A stretch of 64,000 bases of DNA from Patagioenas fasciata (taxonomy: Eukaryota; Chordata; Aves; Columbiformes; Columbidae). Each line of letters starts with the position of its first letter. The stretch's first letter is position 1. This document shows positions 14,035 through 28,114 of this stretch, piece after piece. A model generated the notes under the pieces. It was not told where the DNA came from. It made no database searches and worked only from the letters and a program-made list of their open reading frames with translations. A program made the position numbers and the translations under genes. The DNA is taken from assembly GCF_037038585.1 (NCBI RefSeq), contig NC_092520.1, positions 62,454,001 to 62,518,000 on the forward strand, written 5' to 3'.

Positions 14035-14455
14035 TTATATTTACACGCACACGTACATACGCACACAGGTACGTGCACACATACATTCCCTGAACAGCTG
14101 GACTTCTAAAAACTTTCAAGCTATAAACATTAATAATTAATTCTCTCTCGCAGCTATGTGCACTGTTTCCTTCTAAGTCTTTCATAATCTCTCCTAATAA
14201 CCCGCCCGTCTCGCCCGTCCCATCAATGGGAATTGTTCTGCCGGCACACCCGCCCGCCAGCACATACACACGCTCACACACGCATACGCAAACATACGCA
14301 GAGTAAACTGGAAACGGCAAATATGCCATTCAAGAAGGCTGTCATGGAAATATATTTCCAGGGAACCAAGCAAGTCATTGTATACAAAAAAAAAAAAAAC
14401 ACAACAAAACAAAAAACAAACAAAGGTTACACCTCTGCGTCGGCTGCGATGTTCC
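14035..14455. other. CpG-dense patch with CA-rich stretches
   Basis: Around 20 CpGs fall within about 420 bases, while neighbouring kilobases have almost none. Many lie in CACGCACACGTACATACGCA-like runs (14042-14095) and in CCCGCCCGTCTCGCCCGTCC (14201-14220). An A-rich tract follows (14385-14415). Retention of CpG suggests either low methylation (regulatory use) or recent simple-repeat growth. No gene frame is supported. Confidence 0.5.
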
Positions 14456-15234
14456 AGCTCTCTTTGCTCACCAAGGCACACACAAAAAGTGAATGAGTCA
14501 GAGAAGAAAGTGAAATAACTTATGAAATAGTTGTCAATGAAACTCTTTAATGATACAAAAGAATTAAAATAAATATTTAAAAATAGGGAAATACTCTTCT
14601 TGGGAAAAAAATAAAGTATCAGGCACCTGATCAGCTCTGATAAATGTCATATGAGGGCTTAGATCAAACATTAAACCTTCTAATTTCTTGTTTAACTTAA
14701 GATGGTAATATATAGCCAGCATAGATTAGGAACCACAGCTTTAAAGGTATTTGATTGGTTAACTCTCATGTTGTCACATACTCATATACTTTAAACAGTT
14801 GGTTTCAATTGAAATTAGAAGTCTAAAAGTAACTTTAAAACACTCTGTCTCACCCTGAAGGGCGTCTCCCTGATAATTTTAGCATAATTTCTTAAATGAC
14901 TCCAGGATAACCAGCCTTTCTGCCAATAGGAGCTACATAACGTATTTGCATGATCAGGAGTCATTAAGTACGCACCACACACATAAGAGACCCAAGGAGA
15001 AGGGGAACACAAGGGCTGGTCCCAGGAGGAAAGAGGATGTTTTGACCAAGGGTCTCATTGCTTCACCTTGGGATTTGAAAGGCACATGAAAGGCCACTGC
15101 TGGAGTCTGCATCTTCCTCCCTACTCCAGGGCCTGGATTGTCCTCTGGCCTCAGCTCCTGCATAATCTCAAGCATTTAGCATTGTTCTCACATGGGCATC
15201 TACTTCAAGCTGCTGCTGAGCAGTCTGGGTTGGA

Positions 15235-15316
15235 GGGGGCCTCATTGCAGGGATTGGACTGGATGAGCTTTGAAGGTCCCTTCCAACCCAAACTGTTCTA
15301 TGATTCTGTGATTCTA
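15235..15316 (+). mobile_element. CR1 LINE 3' tail fragment
   Basis: A short plus-strand CR1 end carries the signature GATTGGACTGGATGAGC, then GAAGGTCCCTTCCAACCC and the tail TTCTATGATTCTGTGATTCT. Only about 80 bases are clear. Upstream bases (15205-15234) may belong to it but are not diagnostic. It is followed directly by an AG-rich simple repeat. Confidence 0.92.
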
Positions 15317-15351
15317 CGAGCCATGTGCAATTGGCCACCTGTGCTCTGAAG

Positions 15352-15388
15352 CAGAGAGAGAGACAGAGAAACAGAAAGAGAGAGAAAC
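15352..15388. repeat. (AG)n / purine simple repeat
   Basis: An imperfect GA-rich tract lies shortly after the CR1 tail. It is low complexity and likely polymorphic. Confidence 0.85.
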
Positions 15389-18300
15389 CAAGCCTTCTTT
15401 AGTAGGCAGCTCATCTTAACTGTCTCCATTTAGTGCCTGGAGAGACTGGCCTTATGAGGTTGCGGTTAGTCTACATTAATAATTTCCTATATTGTATTAT
15501 CTTGAATTCCTCATTCTTTTTTAACCAGTAAATTTACTAAAAGGAAGAAGATTACAGTTGTACAGAGGAAAGCTGCACTGTGTTTTAACCTTTGTTATTG
15601 ATGTTGTAGGTTTATTCTTGAGAATTAATAATTGCTGTTGTTTATTTTTCTTTGCAAAATAAAGAAGACAATCCTTTCCTGTCTCACAGGGGTACAGTGG
15701 CATCTAATGAGCTCTTGTGCTGTATTTTCAGCTGCAGGTTAAAATGCTGTGTGTAACGGACAAAGATAGCACTTGCAAACTTTTTTCTGGAGTTGTGACT
15801 CTTCTTATGGACCACTCTTCAAAGAACACCCTAGGGCTATGATGGTGAATGAACAGACACAGACAGTGTAGATGCGGATGGAAAGAAACTGTCAGCTTTT
15901 CTTCTGCCGAAAGCAATGCTTCCTTTCTTCTTCTGTTCTAGACATCCAGATGTTATTGCTTATATCTTTCTTTAATGGGTCACAATGGATATGCTGTTGT
16001 AGATTTCAGTTTCTCCTACCAGGCTGCGTTTTCTCTGGTTGCCAACCTCACAGTTAGCTGATAGATGGAAGGAAACATAATTTCTTTTTACCCTGTCTAA
16101 CAGCTAGTCTGTGCATTACCATGGATTCACACCATACACCTACTCTCTTTTTCACTTGTTATGTTAGGTAACTAGTTAAGTCTACTAAGAGCCCAAAGGA
16201 TCAGGGGACAGTGCTTATTTCTGAATAGGAGGAATCTGGCAGCCATTAAGAACATCTGCAGCTAACATCTGTCCCCTTCCTGACATGCAAATTTGTGTTG
16301 CCTGTGATTGCCTGAAGGGACAGGAAAGTCTCCCTGGTACACACCCAGTTCACATCTGGTCAGGTAAGTTTTGGTGCTTTCACTCTGTTGGCCACAGCGA
16401 GAGACATGAAGATCGATAGGCAATTTCTGTAATTGCATCTTTCTGTGGAACTATTAGCCAGCGAGCGGGATTCCTGCTGTTACAAATATAACAGGGGGAA
16501 GAAGTGTGCTGTCAAAATGAATTAAACAGAGCTCTGATTTAATTAACAAAGTGGGACAGCACTGCAACTGTCCAAGTCATTTTACTGAATACGCACTTCA
16601 AGTTGCACAATCTAAAATAGGAAAAGCCCCCTTCACTTGTGCAGATGAACATTCAAGTCACAGCTGGAAAGAGCAGAAGCATGCTACCTCTGCCAGACTG
16701 CTCAGAGCCGATTTTACTCGTCCTCACATGCAGTCCAACACAAGGGCAACAAAGATGCCTTGGCCAGGGAGTTTACAGCCATTGACCACGCTTAGTCCTA
16801 AAGCTTTGACCCCTCAGGATCCCCTTAGGGCTAGGGAGTCCCTTTAGTGGGAATCCCCTCAGGGAGGGCATGGACATTAGAGGCTGTTGAGAAAAAATCT
16901 AGTCCTGGCATGGAAAGTCTGGATCAGGTACATACTTGTGCAACCCTGCACCTGCCTATATTTTGCCCATTACTACCTTCTGTTTCTTGCTTTCCCATGT
17001 GCCCAACTGAAGCTTTGAATTTTGTTCTTCATTAGGAATAAAATGGTATCAAAGACAGAGAGTGTACATCAAATGTTTAGATAGGGTCTTCATTAAGATT
17101 TGAATTGAGTGTATAGGAGTTGGGGGGGGGATAAGTTTTCCACCTACAATCTACTCTGACATGCTCTGATTTTATAACGTGGACAGTGTTTTGTACCACA
17201 CTCTAGCAGGTAGTGTGTAATTCAAGGATAGTAAGCATGCATTTTGCTCTCCTTTTGTATCCATCAGCCTGCTTTGTTGTCGTTACTCAGAAAGCTGAAT
17301 AGCAAAATGTAAAAGATATATAAAAAGCAGAAGAAAAGTGAGAATATTCATTGATAGAATGATAGGGAGCTCAAGCTGACAAGGCTCTTATGAAATGAAA
17401 TGTTGGTCATGTGAGCAATTCGATTGAAATATAATCGGCCCTTCCTTCTTCAGTTCGCTACTTCATGGAGAGCAATTAAGGAGGCACAGTGTGCAAACAT
17501 TTCTGAGTATCATCCATCACCTGGCTAATCCACCTGCCAACCTGCCCAGCCGTACCTTTCCACTTGGTGTTTCTTCTTTCTTTTCCTACCCACCCTCTCT
17601 ACCTTAGTTGCCTTGTTTAGGAAGGTGGAGAGAGTAGAAGAAAATAAAGAAGAAAACAATTTAATAAGATAAGAAAATAAAGGAATAGAGCCACATTTCC
17701 CTAACAGATTGCAGATGGGTTAGTTTACAGGTATGGCTGATGATGACCTTTCACAGCTGTTGGTTTTTTTATCACCATCGTCACAAAGGTTAATCTTAAT
17801 GTTTATATTTGGAGAAATGTCTTCCTGATTTTCTATTTTAGAACATCCTGGTCCATTCTAGGACTCATTTCTCAGGACAGGAAATTTTATAGATCACTAA
17901 AGGATCAGTAAATAATACCATCAGCAGCATGAGAATCCAACTCTGTAGGTACTAGATGTGACTTTTCCTGAAGTATCTGATGTTGGTTGCTGCCTGGAAA
18001 AGAATGATCTAGTTTAGTCTGACAACTTTTAAAATATTTCTGTTTTCCCTGTGGCAGGAGTATCTTTATCATTTGTTTTCCTCACTTTATCCCCAGCCAG
18101 TTTATCTGAGACAATAAATAGGAAACGGTTAATATTCAACTACAAATTCAAAAATACTCTCACACTTGAAGCATGTTGGATATGATAAGGGGTCTATCTG
18201 AAAGGAATCAGAGGAGGCTCAGATGCACAAATGGTTATGCCAGTATACTCCCACACTTCAGAGAAGTGTCTAGTTATATAGAATATCCCTTTATAGACAT

Positions 18301-21300
18301 GATCACTTCCATTCCACAGACATCTGATAACATCCTACATTTTAGCATAGGAAATAACACAAGAGAGTGTTACAAACAATAGCAGAAAGAGAAAGATGAC
18401 AAGTATAATATTTCTAAGTGCATGACTTAATGTAGATGAACTATAGGAATCCAAATAAAGTGAAGCGTAATTTCTTATAGAATAACTAATAGCAGGGATC
18501 CCCATTGCCATTATAAGCTAGTGGCTTCCCCCACAGTTGTGGTAGAAGGTCCTAAGAAAAGGGCTCAGGGAGGAGCAGGTAGCAGTAAGCTTCATGAGCT
18601 ATACTGGGAATGCGTTCCTTCTGCTCTCCAAAACAGGGGAAACAAAAACAAGGACACCAAAGGTGGCTCTTACCAGCAGAGCAGAACACTGATAACACAG
18701 AGGGTTTCAAATTGGATTTGTTTTGGTTTATCTCTCTTGTGGGTCTACCAATCAACCAGGACTGCCTGCATACCAGAAACAACTTCCTTGTGTTCCAGGT
18801 GGAGTCCTCAAGCCTTGTTTCCAACCGTGCACCTGTAGCTGGACTCCACTGGCAGCTCCCTGCAAGGCCCACAGCTACCAACGGACTCTTCACCCCAGGT
18901 CCTAAGGCAAAGAGAGGGCAGTATGCAATATTATTTTTCATTTGCCCTTCTGAACTCCAAACTGGCACTTACTCTTCCCTGTTTTGCAGAATATCGCTCA
19001 GGCCTAGTTAATCCCTTCTTAGTTTATCCAAATATCTGGCTATCTAGCTTCCTGTCATTCTTTTGTTAACCCAAAGTTTCTTCTAGCCTATATAGAAATA
19101 GGACTTGATGATTGATTTAGGATTAAGCAGGTCTGATTGCAAATACTTTTTGTTAGGTATTTCAGGGGGTTTTTGGTGCCTGATAGTCTGCAAAATCTCA
19201 GCGATGATTAATCTTGAAATACTGGAGTTTGCTTCCAAAGAAATTAATCAAAAGAGCAAAACAAAACAAAAATCTTGTGTTGATTATCATCAGACAAGAA
19301 GTGTGCATATAAAACTTGAATATTTGTGCTTAATGGTTGAAGTAGATAAAACTCTTAATTTATGCTCCTGCTAATCCTTCAGGTTGTGAGGAACAAAGTT
19401 AGATGTGATCACACAGCTGAACCTCGGGCAAACACCTTGTGATGATTCATTGGTGCTTATCCAACTGGAAGATAAAAAGTAGTGAGGGGAAAATGCCAAA
19501 CACCAAATTGGGAAGCTTTTATTTCATTTTTTGAATGTCAAAGATTTGCTTTTAAAATATATGTTATTATGTGCAAAGGTTTTGCACTTATCTCCTAAAG
19601 AGAGGAAACAGTATTGATCTAATCTTCAGCCCTTTGTTACTCTTTGGTAGAATAAAAAATTCCAGTCCTCTTTTTTCCACTTTATTTGTTTCCAAAAGTA
19701 TAATTTCAGGAGAGAAATGAAAAAAACACACAGCTCCAAGGGCTAAGTTTACTGTCCCAAATTACTTGGATTACTTTTGTTCAATCTTTTCAGTATCGTA
19801 GGACTTTTGGGAGGCATCTTCTTGGATCATGTACTGCCAAATGAAAAGAAAAAAAGGACTCTCTACATATAACTAAGGAGGTAAGTTTACCATCAACTTT
19901 AGTCCTTTTGGACACAGTAGGAGGCATCCAGCTGCAATGAAACATAGCTCAGAGGATGCAGTCCACAAGTCATGTCCACATAGCTGATCCACAGATGCTT
20001 CCATGTTCTGAGGTCCAGATACCAACTTTTAGGTTGGTGTAGATCAGATGCAAAAAAAACATCCCTATACCTGAATTCCTCAGAAGAGAAAGTGGTCATG
20101 GAAACTAGGCCAGGGATCCTGTAAGTATTGCACCAATCTACCCTGTCAAATCTGAGCTACAAGGCCAGGACACCAACGTGAAAGTCTTGGCTCATTTCCC
20201 CTCACCCTTGGAAGGATGAGAAGAGAGCGTGAGGTAATGTCTCCATTTACACTGTGGCTTGAAACACTCATGCAGTTTTAAGATACTCCCGTTTGTCTCT
20301 GTTCCAGCATCTTGTTTCAGGTGACAGAGTGATTTTTTTATGCACAAGTTAAATTCCCTTGGAGGAAACTAAAATGAAATCACCACTTCAGAAGTGCTCC
20401 CATGCTCCATGGAGACAGTGGGTTTTGAGCCAGGGTGTGGGCCTCATTTTCACTAGGTGTTACATAAAATATCTGTGCTGAAAAGGCTTGGGACTCTTCC
20501 ACAAGTTTCACAAACAATACCAAAAGGCATCTCTCCTGCCATGCACAGGAATAAATGCCATGTCTGCCTTTCTATTTATCAACAACTGCTATGCCTCAGT
20601 TGCTTTTGCAAATGACCCTTCATCTTCTACAGAGGCGTTTGCTACCCTTCCTCTCGATTACCAGCCAATCTTGTCACTGTTGCCTTTTCCAACTTGCAAT
20701 CTTTGTCTTGTCTGTCAAAGTACCTGACACCTGCCTGTTTTCCTAGAAGATTAACGAAGACTTAAGGAAATAACATCTTTCATAAAACTCAGATGAACAG
20801 GCTGAAAATTACTTGGGCAGTTGAATAATATAGTGGCAGTAAGTTGCATGAAATTTAAGATGAGAAAGGTAGTTTTTCTGAATAAAATAATCACATTGTG
20901 GACACAGGAGAAGATCTGTGTCGATTACAGATAGCTTTAAGAGTTTTTTGATTGGGAATCCACCACAAAGTTGTCCTGGGTCATGGTGTCACTGACCTAG
21001 AGACCCCCTTAGGCCTGCAGAAGGCATGTGAGGGAATTCCGAGGGGCTCCTGCTCTGATTGCTCCCACCATGACCTGCAACCCTTACCATCTGTCCAGAT
21101 TAATTCAAGCATGGATAAGGGTACAGCTTCTTACTCACGTCTGTAGGAAAGCAAGAGGAGTGAACTTCTAGTAACTGTATTACAGCTGTATATTTAGAGC
21201 TGTGGTTTAGCATTTTGCTGGTCTGATCACCTTTGCAAACTATTCTCCAAGGGTTATGAGCTACCAGAGAATTTTTCCATGTAACAACTGTCTACATTCA

Positions 21301-21799
21301 AAACCATTCACCCAGTCACACCCAGAAGGAGCATCTAGGAAAGCTGGAAATGCAGCACACCATGGTGATTCATGCCTCTTAGCCTTCTGTAGACTAAAAG
21401 TCTTGCATGGTACTTTCCCCTTCCTGTATACACTGGATTATCATCTGAAGATGTGGTGTTGACACCATGCACAATAACACTATTGCTCCTTTTCCTGCCC
21501 TCAGTCATGAGACTGAAAAGTAGATGCTGAAAAGTTTCTCTTTATTTACAACATAAGTATGCTACTGGGGTAGCAGCTGGCTACCACTCCTCTCCATTTT
21601 TTTCCACATTCTTATACCAAAAAAAAATCTGTGCGGTTCTGCCCACTTGTGCATGCCCATCTCCTTCCAGGACTTCCTATGGTCATACCAGTTCTTTCAT
21701 AGAAATCCATTATGACACCAAATACTCAGTGAGGTTTTGGAGAAAATGTGCTTCTAGGAACACACCATCTAGGGCATAGAAGCACTTTTGTTTCCTATT
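15389..21799. other. Unique sequence, no gene seen
   Basis: Overlapping open frames at 18.5-19.0 kb occur on both strands (about 135 codons each). They have no known motif and look like chance openings in a G+C-richer patch. A run of nine G's lies near 17122. Otherwise unremarkable. Confidence 0.55.
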
Positions 21800-24600
21800 T
21801 GAGCAGGCAGCCTGCAAACAGAGTATAATCTGTGGGTCTTGTATTACTGGAAGAAAAGTGGAGTGACAAAAGGGTTCTCAATCATATTTGCAGACAAACC
21901 ATCACTTCTAATAGAAATCCACAGCATGATGTCTCATGGCCTAGAGAGAGATGGGAAAGTGGACATATATTGGCATCAGCAGTAACTCCAGGAGTTTGGT
22001 TACAGGAGGGAGTGCTCAGTAGGGTTCTGCACAGCGTCTGTAACACGCAGCCCCAGACCATTCCTCAGTTTGGCAGGTGGTAACAAGGCATCCAGCAGAT
22101 TTGTGACAAATCCTGAGGGGATGCCCTCACTGCAATCAAAAACTTCATCTACTACCTCTGGGAGCTGGGATTTCTTGTTTCAATATATATACAATCCATG
22201 CAGTGGAAGCAAAATAAGGGATCACTGTGAGCTCAGAGGAAGGTTTCTACTCTCACTGCCTAACAGCAGCTTCTTGCTGGTCTTCCTTCCACTGTTGCAG
22301 AGGTTAAATGCCCACTGGAGACTTGGTCTTCTGTGTCCTCTAGATCATGGCCTAGAAGTAATTAATCAGTACCTGGTTGACTATTCAGACCTTGGCTTTA
22401 CCTGCCAGTCAGAGGAGTCTGTCAGGGTAGAAAAAGTTCTGTTCCAGGTGTCCAGAAAGCTGTGCCCATGACAGTTTGGGAATGGTGGGGAAGATGACCA
22501 CAGGCAGCAAGAACAGGGCACTGCATCCTCAGAGGCAAAGAGGGATTGACAAACTTGCTTTCCTCTCCTCCAAGAGCCCTCTCAGGAAAGTGGCACACAA
22601 AGATTGCCTCATCCTTCCTTTGACTGCCCATCCCAACACTGCTATAAGCAGGAGGCTCAGGAGGCCACCCCAGAGGACAGCGCAGTGCCTCAAGCTCAAG
22701 TGAGCACCAAGGAAGGAGAAGAGAGACACAATTTAGGCACAGAAGAGATGGGAGACTTTTTTGCTAAAATTTGAAAAGAATGAAGGAGAAGTAGGAGAGA
22801 GTTTTGTCTGACACAGAAGGAGAATCTTCCTGCCAAGGGGTCCCTTCCCACTGTTCAGGGCCAGCTAGCTCTACTGCTCCAATAATTATCAATTGTCCCA
22901 TCCTCCAAGCAGCTTCAACTAACAGAGCCTTCAACAGGCTTCCCTCCCACCACTGTGTCTGCTGCCAGCTCCCTGCAGAGCCACATGTAAGCAAACCACC
23001 CTCAAGGTTGTCTTCTCCTGTCAGATCTTTGCTGAACAGCAAAAAACACACCCACCCACCATTCCTTTCACCTGTGCTGCTTGTATATTCTGGCTGCTAC
23101 ATCCTCCAGAGCAGCTACTTCAGGAAAGACCTGTAAGGGCAGGAGACTCACCTCAAGGGAGGCTAGGGGTGGTTTCTTGAGAGTTATTGAGTCAAAGGAA
23201 ATACTGACATGTAGAAAAAGTCATAGGAGGTGAAGAGAACTAGTGAAGACTTACTGGAGCAATCATGTTTGCTGAAAAGGGGCAGTATATTGAGTGCTAC
23301 CAGTGAGCAGCTTAAACCCCCCTCTAGGGCTACAGAAAGCCCCTGTAGCCTCTCTTGAAGAAAAAGAAGACTAAAGTAGACCTAAAAGACATTTTGGGAT
23401 TTTTTTTTTTAAAACTTTCTGTTAATTAAGTTTCATTTCTGGAAAAGATGAGGACATTTAAGAATCTTGTCTCAGACAATGAATGAACAGATAGCACCCC
23501 AAGCATGCATTTTATCCTGAGTGTTGGTGTACAGAGAACAACAAGTCGTGTTCACATTTTCTGAAGAAACTGTTCTTCACAGTTCCAGTCCAGAATGGAC
23601 TCACAACCCTGCAGCACACGGCAGGCACTCATAATTTGGCGGGCACTGGCATCAAGGCTGCTCTGCATGGCCCTCCAACTTGCAATGTGTTGTCCGAATG
23701 GACGTGACTTGCACATGCAATAAGAAGCTCCCTGCACCAGTGGAGCATTCCCACAGACTCATGATCCAATTGTGCATGGATATACAGAATCTCTACAGAG
23801 CTTGAGTGCCCTGAATGATCCTCATCAATCTTGGAAAGATGTTATCAGCACTCCACTGACTTCATGGCCAGAGCTCCAGAAGGCATAAGTATCTGAAGTC
23901 CTTTTGGTGAACTCGATCAAGGCATCTTGGCCTGCCTTGGGTCTGAACAAGTGGTAGTAGCCCCTGCAGTTGAGATGACCATAGCTACCAGGCCATCCTG
24001 TCTCTCCCATGACACACACAGTTCTGCAACCCCTGGATTACACAGGTCTTGATGATTTTGCTGATATCACCTATTTGCATTATATGTAGGTGGCAGGTGT
24101 GGAGAATGGTCTTGGAGACCACTGCACCCTGCCTGTGACAGAGTTGCCCATCCCACACTGGTTAGCTACAGATCAGGCTTTGAAGTTTGTAGGGCTCCAT
24201 AGGGCTACTGCTACAGATATCAGCTTGCAAAATTTTGTGTCAGGATGGTAAGGTCCTGGCAGCAGCTCACCAGGGAGATTCTTGATGGTGTTCTACTGTA
24301 GTGGGAAATTTCATACTCACCACTGGTCATCCCAATGGTGATGCAGTCCCAGTACTCTCAATATCAGTTAAGGCTGGGCAAAGTAGTCAGAGCAGGCACA
24401 GAAACTTGGGACTGAAAGTGTCAGTTCACTCTGGGTGTCTTGCTGAGATACCTGCTGAAGCCACAGGATTCACTCCTTGCCTGCAGCACAGTGCAGCAGA
24501 AACTATGCAGGCTGTGAGGAGGGAAGTGGATGGAGCTGCAGGTGGTGTCATGTAGAGACAGCATGAGCAGGGAAAGAATTGATACTTTCATATGTTTGAC
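21800..24600. other. G+C-richer zone, no gene confirmed
   Basis: This zone is less A+T-rich and shows several mid-length open frames. Two minus-strand stretches share one frame: 23825-24019 (64 codons) and 23552-23737 (61 codons), separated by three stops. They could be pieces of an old coding relic such as a transposase or processed gene. I recognise no domain in them, and no splice sites or start context support an active gene. Possible origins remain open. Confidence 0.25.
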
Positions 24601-24949
24601 CTTACATAGATAATAGCAGGGAGGAAACTGCTGTGAACAGTGGCATGAATCTGCATGAGGCAGATGGACAGTGTGGCACTTCTTAAAGGAACCTGAGATT
24701 CAGGAAATAAAGATCTGAAGCACAGATTTCCTTTAGAAAGCTTTGAACCACATGTGCAATGGAGGCATTCAACGAGAATAAACCGTATCCCAAGTAAACT
24801 CCAAACTTCCTGTAAAGGATGTAACTCAAGAGTCTCAGCATTGACTTTCTGCCTGCCAATCCAGTCTTATTGCTGAAATTAATTTGCTAATGTAGCCACA
24901 GCTTGACTCTATTCCATTAGCACCATGGAGGGAGAAAGTCTATTTAAAG

Positions 24950-25180
24950 TTTCAGGTATCCTTGCACAAGAACAGGTATGTATAAACTGGCTATTAATAA
25001 GTTATATCTGGAGATTAGAAGGTTTCTAATCTTCAGTGCAGTGAGATTCTGGAACGGCTTTCCAGTAGAAACTGTGGCAACAAACAATAACCACTGTTAG
25101 CCTGAGCTGAACAGGCAAAGAGGGATAGAAGCAGTGACAGATTGTAACAGCATGAGACTGAACTATGCAGCTCAGACAGA
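24950..25180 (+). mobile_element. Ancient amniote CR1/L3-like LINE relic
   Basis: The stretch GTATAAACTGGCTATTAATA, followed by AGGTTTCTAATCTTCAGTGC and GAGATTCTGGAACGGCTTTC, follows the conserved C-terminal coding/3' block of an old reptile-bird LINE of the CR1/L3 group. In that block the protein normally reads as an N-L-R-F...W-N-S-L-P pattern. Similarity fades after about 25180. The call is by recognition of conserved blocks and the edges are uncertain. Confidence 0.55.
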
Positions 25181-28114
25181 CTCCTTCAGGTCCACAGTGC
25201 CATGTACAGCTGAGAAAATCTTGGGGCCCACTTCTGAGTCCTCCATCTTGGGCCATGGCAATGGAAGTACTTAAGGGAAACAAGTATACCTGCCATTCCC
25301 TGGCTGCCTAGGACAACAGGCTCCAGGTCTTAGCAGAACTAGCAGGAGGTTGTCGTACCTTCTGGAAAATGCTTGTGCGCTCTAAAGTTGAGGTGATGTG
25401 TGGGTGCCTCAAAGTGCCACTGCAGCTCTGTCCCCTCTGCTAGCTCATGTTGCTGATAGACTATGAGAGGGAGAACACAGCAGAAGCAGACAGCTCGATC
25501 TCTGTCTGTAACCAGAATCTCTTAGTAGTTGACAGAAGCACAGTTTCAAGAGTGGAGCTTGATGAGTTGTTTCTGAAAGCAATTATGTGATACAGTTTAT
25601 TTTTAGTTCCCCCAAATCAGTAGGAAAATCTTCCATTGATTCTAAGAGGTTTTGGTGCAATCCCAGCATAAGTATATGCATTACAAAGGAAAACAAAGAA
25701 TAAAAATCCTCAGATTTTTTTTTTTTATTACAGTTACTTTTGCTTTTCCAAAATATCTAACTAAATTTATATAAATCATGCATATCTATACTGCACATAT
25801 TTTTAAGGCAGATAGTTCTCCATTTTCATTTATCTAAATTTCCTGAGGGCTGACAGAAGGAAATATGTCCATACCTTATGTCCTACCTTAGCAAGAGCAA
25901 CTAGCACTAATACCTGAGACTGCTGCCCTGCTTTGTACATCACAGGACCTCTACCTGACTTGATTTAAGACAGCTTCTTACAAGTAGCATCTTAGCCATC
26001 TTCACTAATGAATGTACTTGATGTCTGTCTAGGTTCAGTGAGTCAGAGACAAAGAAAGACCATTATATCATTTAATTCAATCTTTTGTATATATGTGTGT
26101 ATAAATTACAGAGATACTGCTTGGCAGGAAACCTTCAAGTCATGCTTTATTCTCTTTAATTTTATCTTTTTTTGTTAATAGTCCACGCACTGCAGAACTA
26201 GCTGTGTTCACATGCACATTATTAACATCTTTCCAGTTTACGCCTTTTAGTCTCATCTTGCAAAATCTTCCTACATAGTTCTTACTCAGAGCTATCTTAT
26301 TTAAAAATTAGAATATTTTCATTGGCAGAATTGGTCCAAAGATTTTAAATTAGTTCTTTAAGACAGTTTACTGTTAATTAGAGAGGAAAGAGCACCATCT
26401 AGCTGTTTTGGGTCCAAAGGCGGAGGCTGGCATGAATTTATGCCAAAAGAACATAGAAATATTAATGGAAAGACAGAACATACCTGGTTCTGATCTAACG
26501 TAACTCCATTTTGGAAAACAAAATAAAAAACAACACCTCTCTCCAGACACTTTATCAGTACTGCATTAATAATAAGCAATACCAGGACTAATAAACAAAG
26601 ACATTTTCAGATAATATTTGGAGGCAAGGGGAATCTTTCCAACCACAAATGCACACAATTTGCGTTCATTTTAAGACATAATTATCCCCAGAAGAAAATG
26701 TGCAATGAATTGGAGCAACACAGTCCACAGCTCATTTTGTTTGCTGCCTTTAGTTTCATCGCCTATTCTGGACTAATAAATAAATATCAACTGCACAGTG
26801 AATAGTTTTCCAATGATTCAGCAGAAGTTATTAATGATTGATTATTATTTCTGTTGCAGCAGTGCCTGAAGGTCTCAGTGGGGAACTGAAACCCCACTGT
26901 ACAAATAAATAAGGGCAGAACTGGTCTGTTTGTGTGGAGCCATGGCTGGAGCTCATGCATACAAGCCCAATCTAACTTTAAACTATCAGGAATGCTGTTA
27001 CTGTGTAGCTATGGCAGCACAACACTCAGTTTGGGTTATGCAAACCACCTGAGAAGCTGAAAAAATACTGGAAACATAGCTTGGATTGGACTCTGTGCTT
27101 CCTCAGGTACATGTCAGGCCATATCTGACAAACGCATGCTCAGACATCTGTGCAATATGCAGTGATACCACATTCACTAGTCAACAGCTGGAGCAACTGA
27201 AGATACTATGGGTCTCATTTATTCTGTAGCTGCTTTTTCTGCTATTAGTGGTCAACACCACTGTCACAGAAGAATATTATTGAATAAACTCTACTTTGAG
27301 TTTATTAATGAATAAACTCTACATAAGAATATAGCTCCAATTGGGTTGACAGAAGCAGTCCGTCCTTGCCCTTTGCTGACAGCTATTGGCCAACCTCAAA
27401 GAAAATAAATACGCATTTGTCATTGTCAACATGTTCCAGAGCATTAAACGTGACATTCACCTCCCCCTCCCTCCCCGCCCCTCAGGTATTTATACACACA
27501 AATTGCTGTCATCAGTGTAGCTGTCATAGATAGTGAAAAAACAGAATAACTGTGAATGCAAGTGTTGCAGCACTGAGACATAGGAAAATACAGTCAGTAC
27601 CAGGGGAAGTTCCTAATAACACAAGAAGGCAGAGTTGGCAATGGTTAGTCATCTGCTAACAAGAAACACTTTTACACAGAAGAGTTTTCTAAGCTTCAAC
27701 ATAGTAAGATTCACTTCAGACTTGTGAAGAAGCTGAAGGATACAGCTCAAGGTGGTGAGGGATTGAGAGACAACACCTGTCTTCTGCGACATGAAGCTAA
27801 CCTGCGGAACTTAGCCACAGAAACTTCAACGGAGGATTCAGACAGTTCAACTGACTTTGCTTATTTGCTTCTGAAAAAAATACAAGAAAACTGATAAATT
27901 CTTTAGCTGGTCCTCAGTGAACTAAGGGTGTTACAGAAAATTCAGTGCTCGCCATGCAGCCTCTCCCTTTCCTGCAAAATTTAGATTCAACTTTGCTCCT
28001 AAAGTAGATTTCCAACAAAATAACTATCTTAACTCCTCTTTAGTATATGAACAATCCATTTTCCCTTCTCACAATGAGTGGGAACCTTCAGAGACGGAGA
28101 ACCATTCTACAAAA
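25181..28114. other. Unique A+T-rich sequence, no gene seen
   Basis: No repeat body recognised. A small palindromic duplication (GAATAAACTCTAC twice, with TGAGTTTATT between) lies at about 27282-27322. Confidence 0.55.

Larger units (their letters stand above)
7864..15234. other. Unique sequence, no gene seen
   Basis: A+T-rich, with a possible decayed LINE at about 9.6 kb, a GT repeat at 10.3 kb, a poly-T tract at 13.5 kb and a CpG-dense patch at 14.0-14.45 kb. CTCAATAAACCTCTG near 11918 carries a polyadenylation signal, but no transcript or LTR can be tied to it. Confidence 0.55.

Noticed and set aside
18521..19011. Overlapping frames of 138 (minus) and 133 (plus) codons
   Set aside because: Both strands are open at once in a G+C-richer patch and no motif is recognised in either, so chance is the simplest reading.
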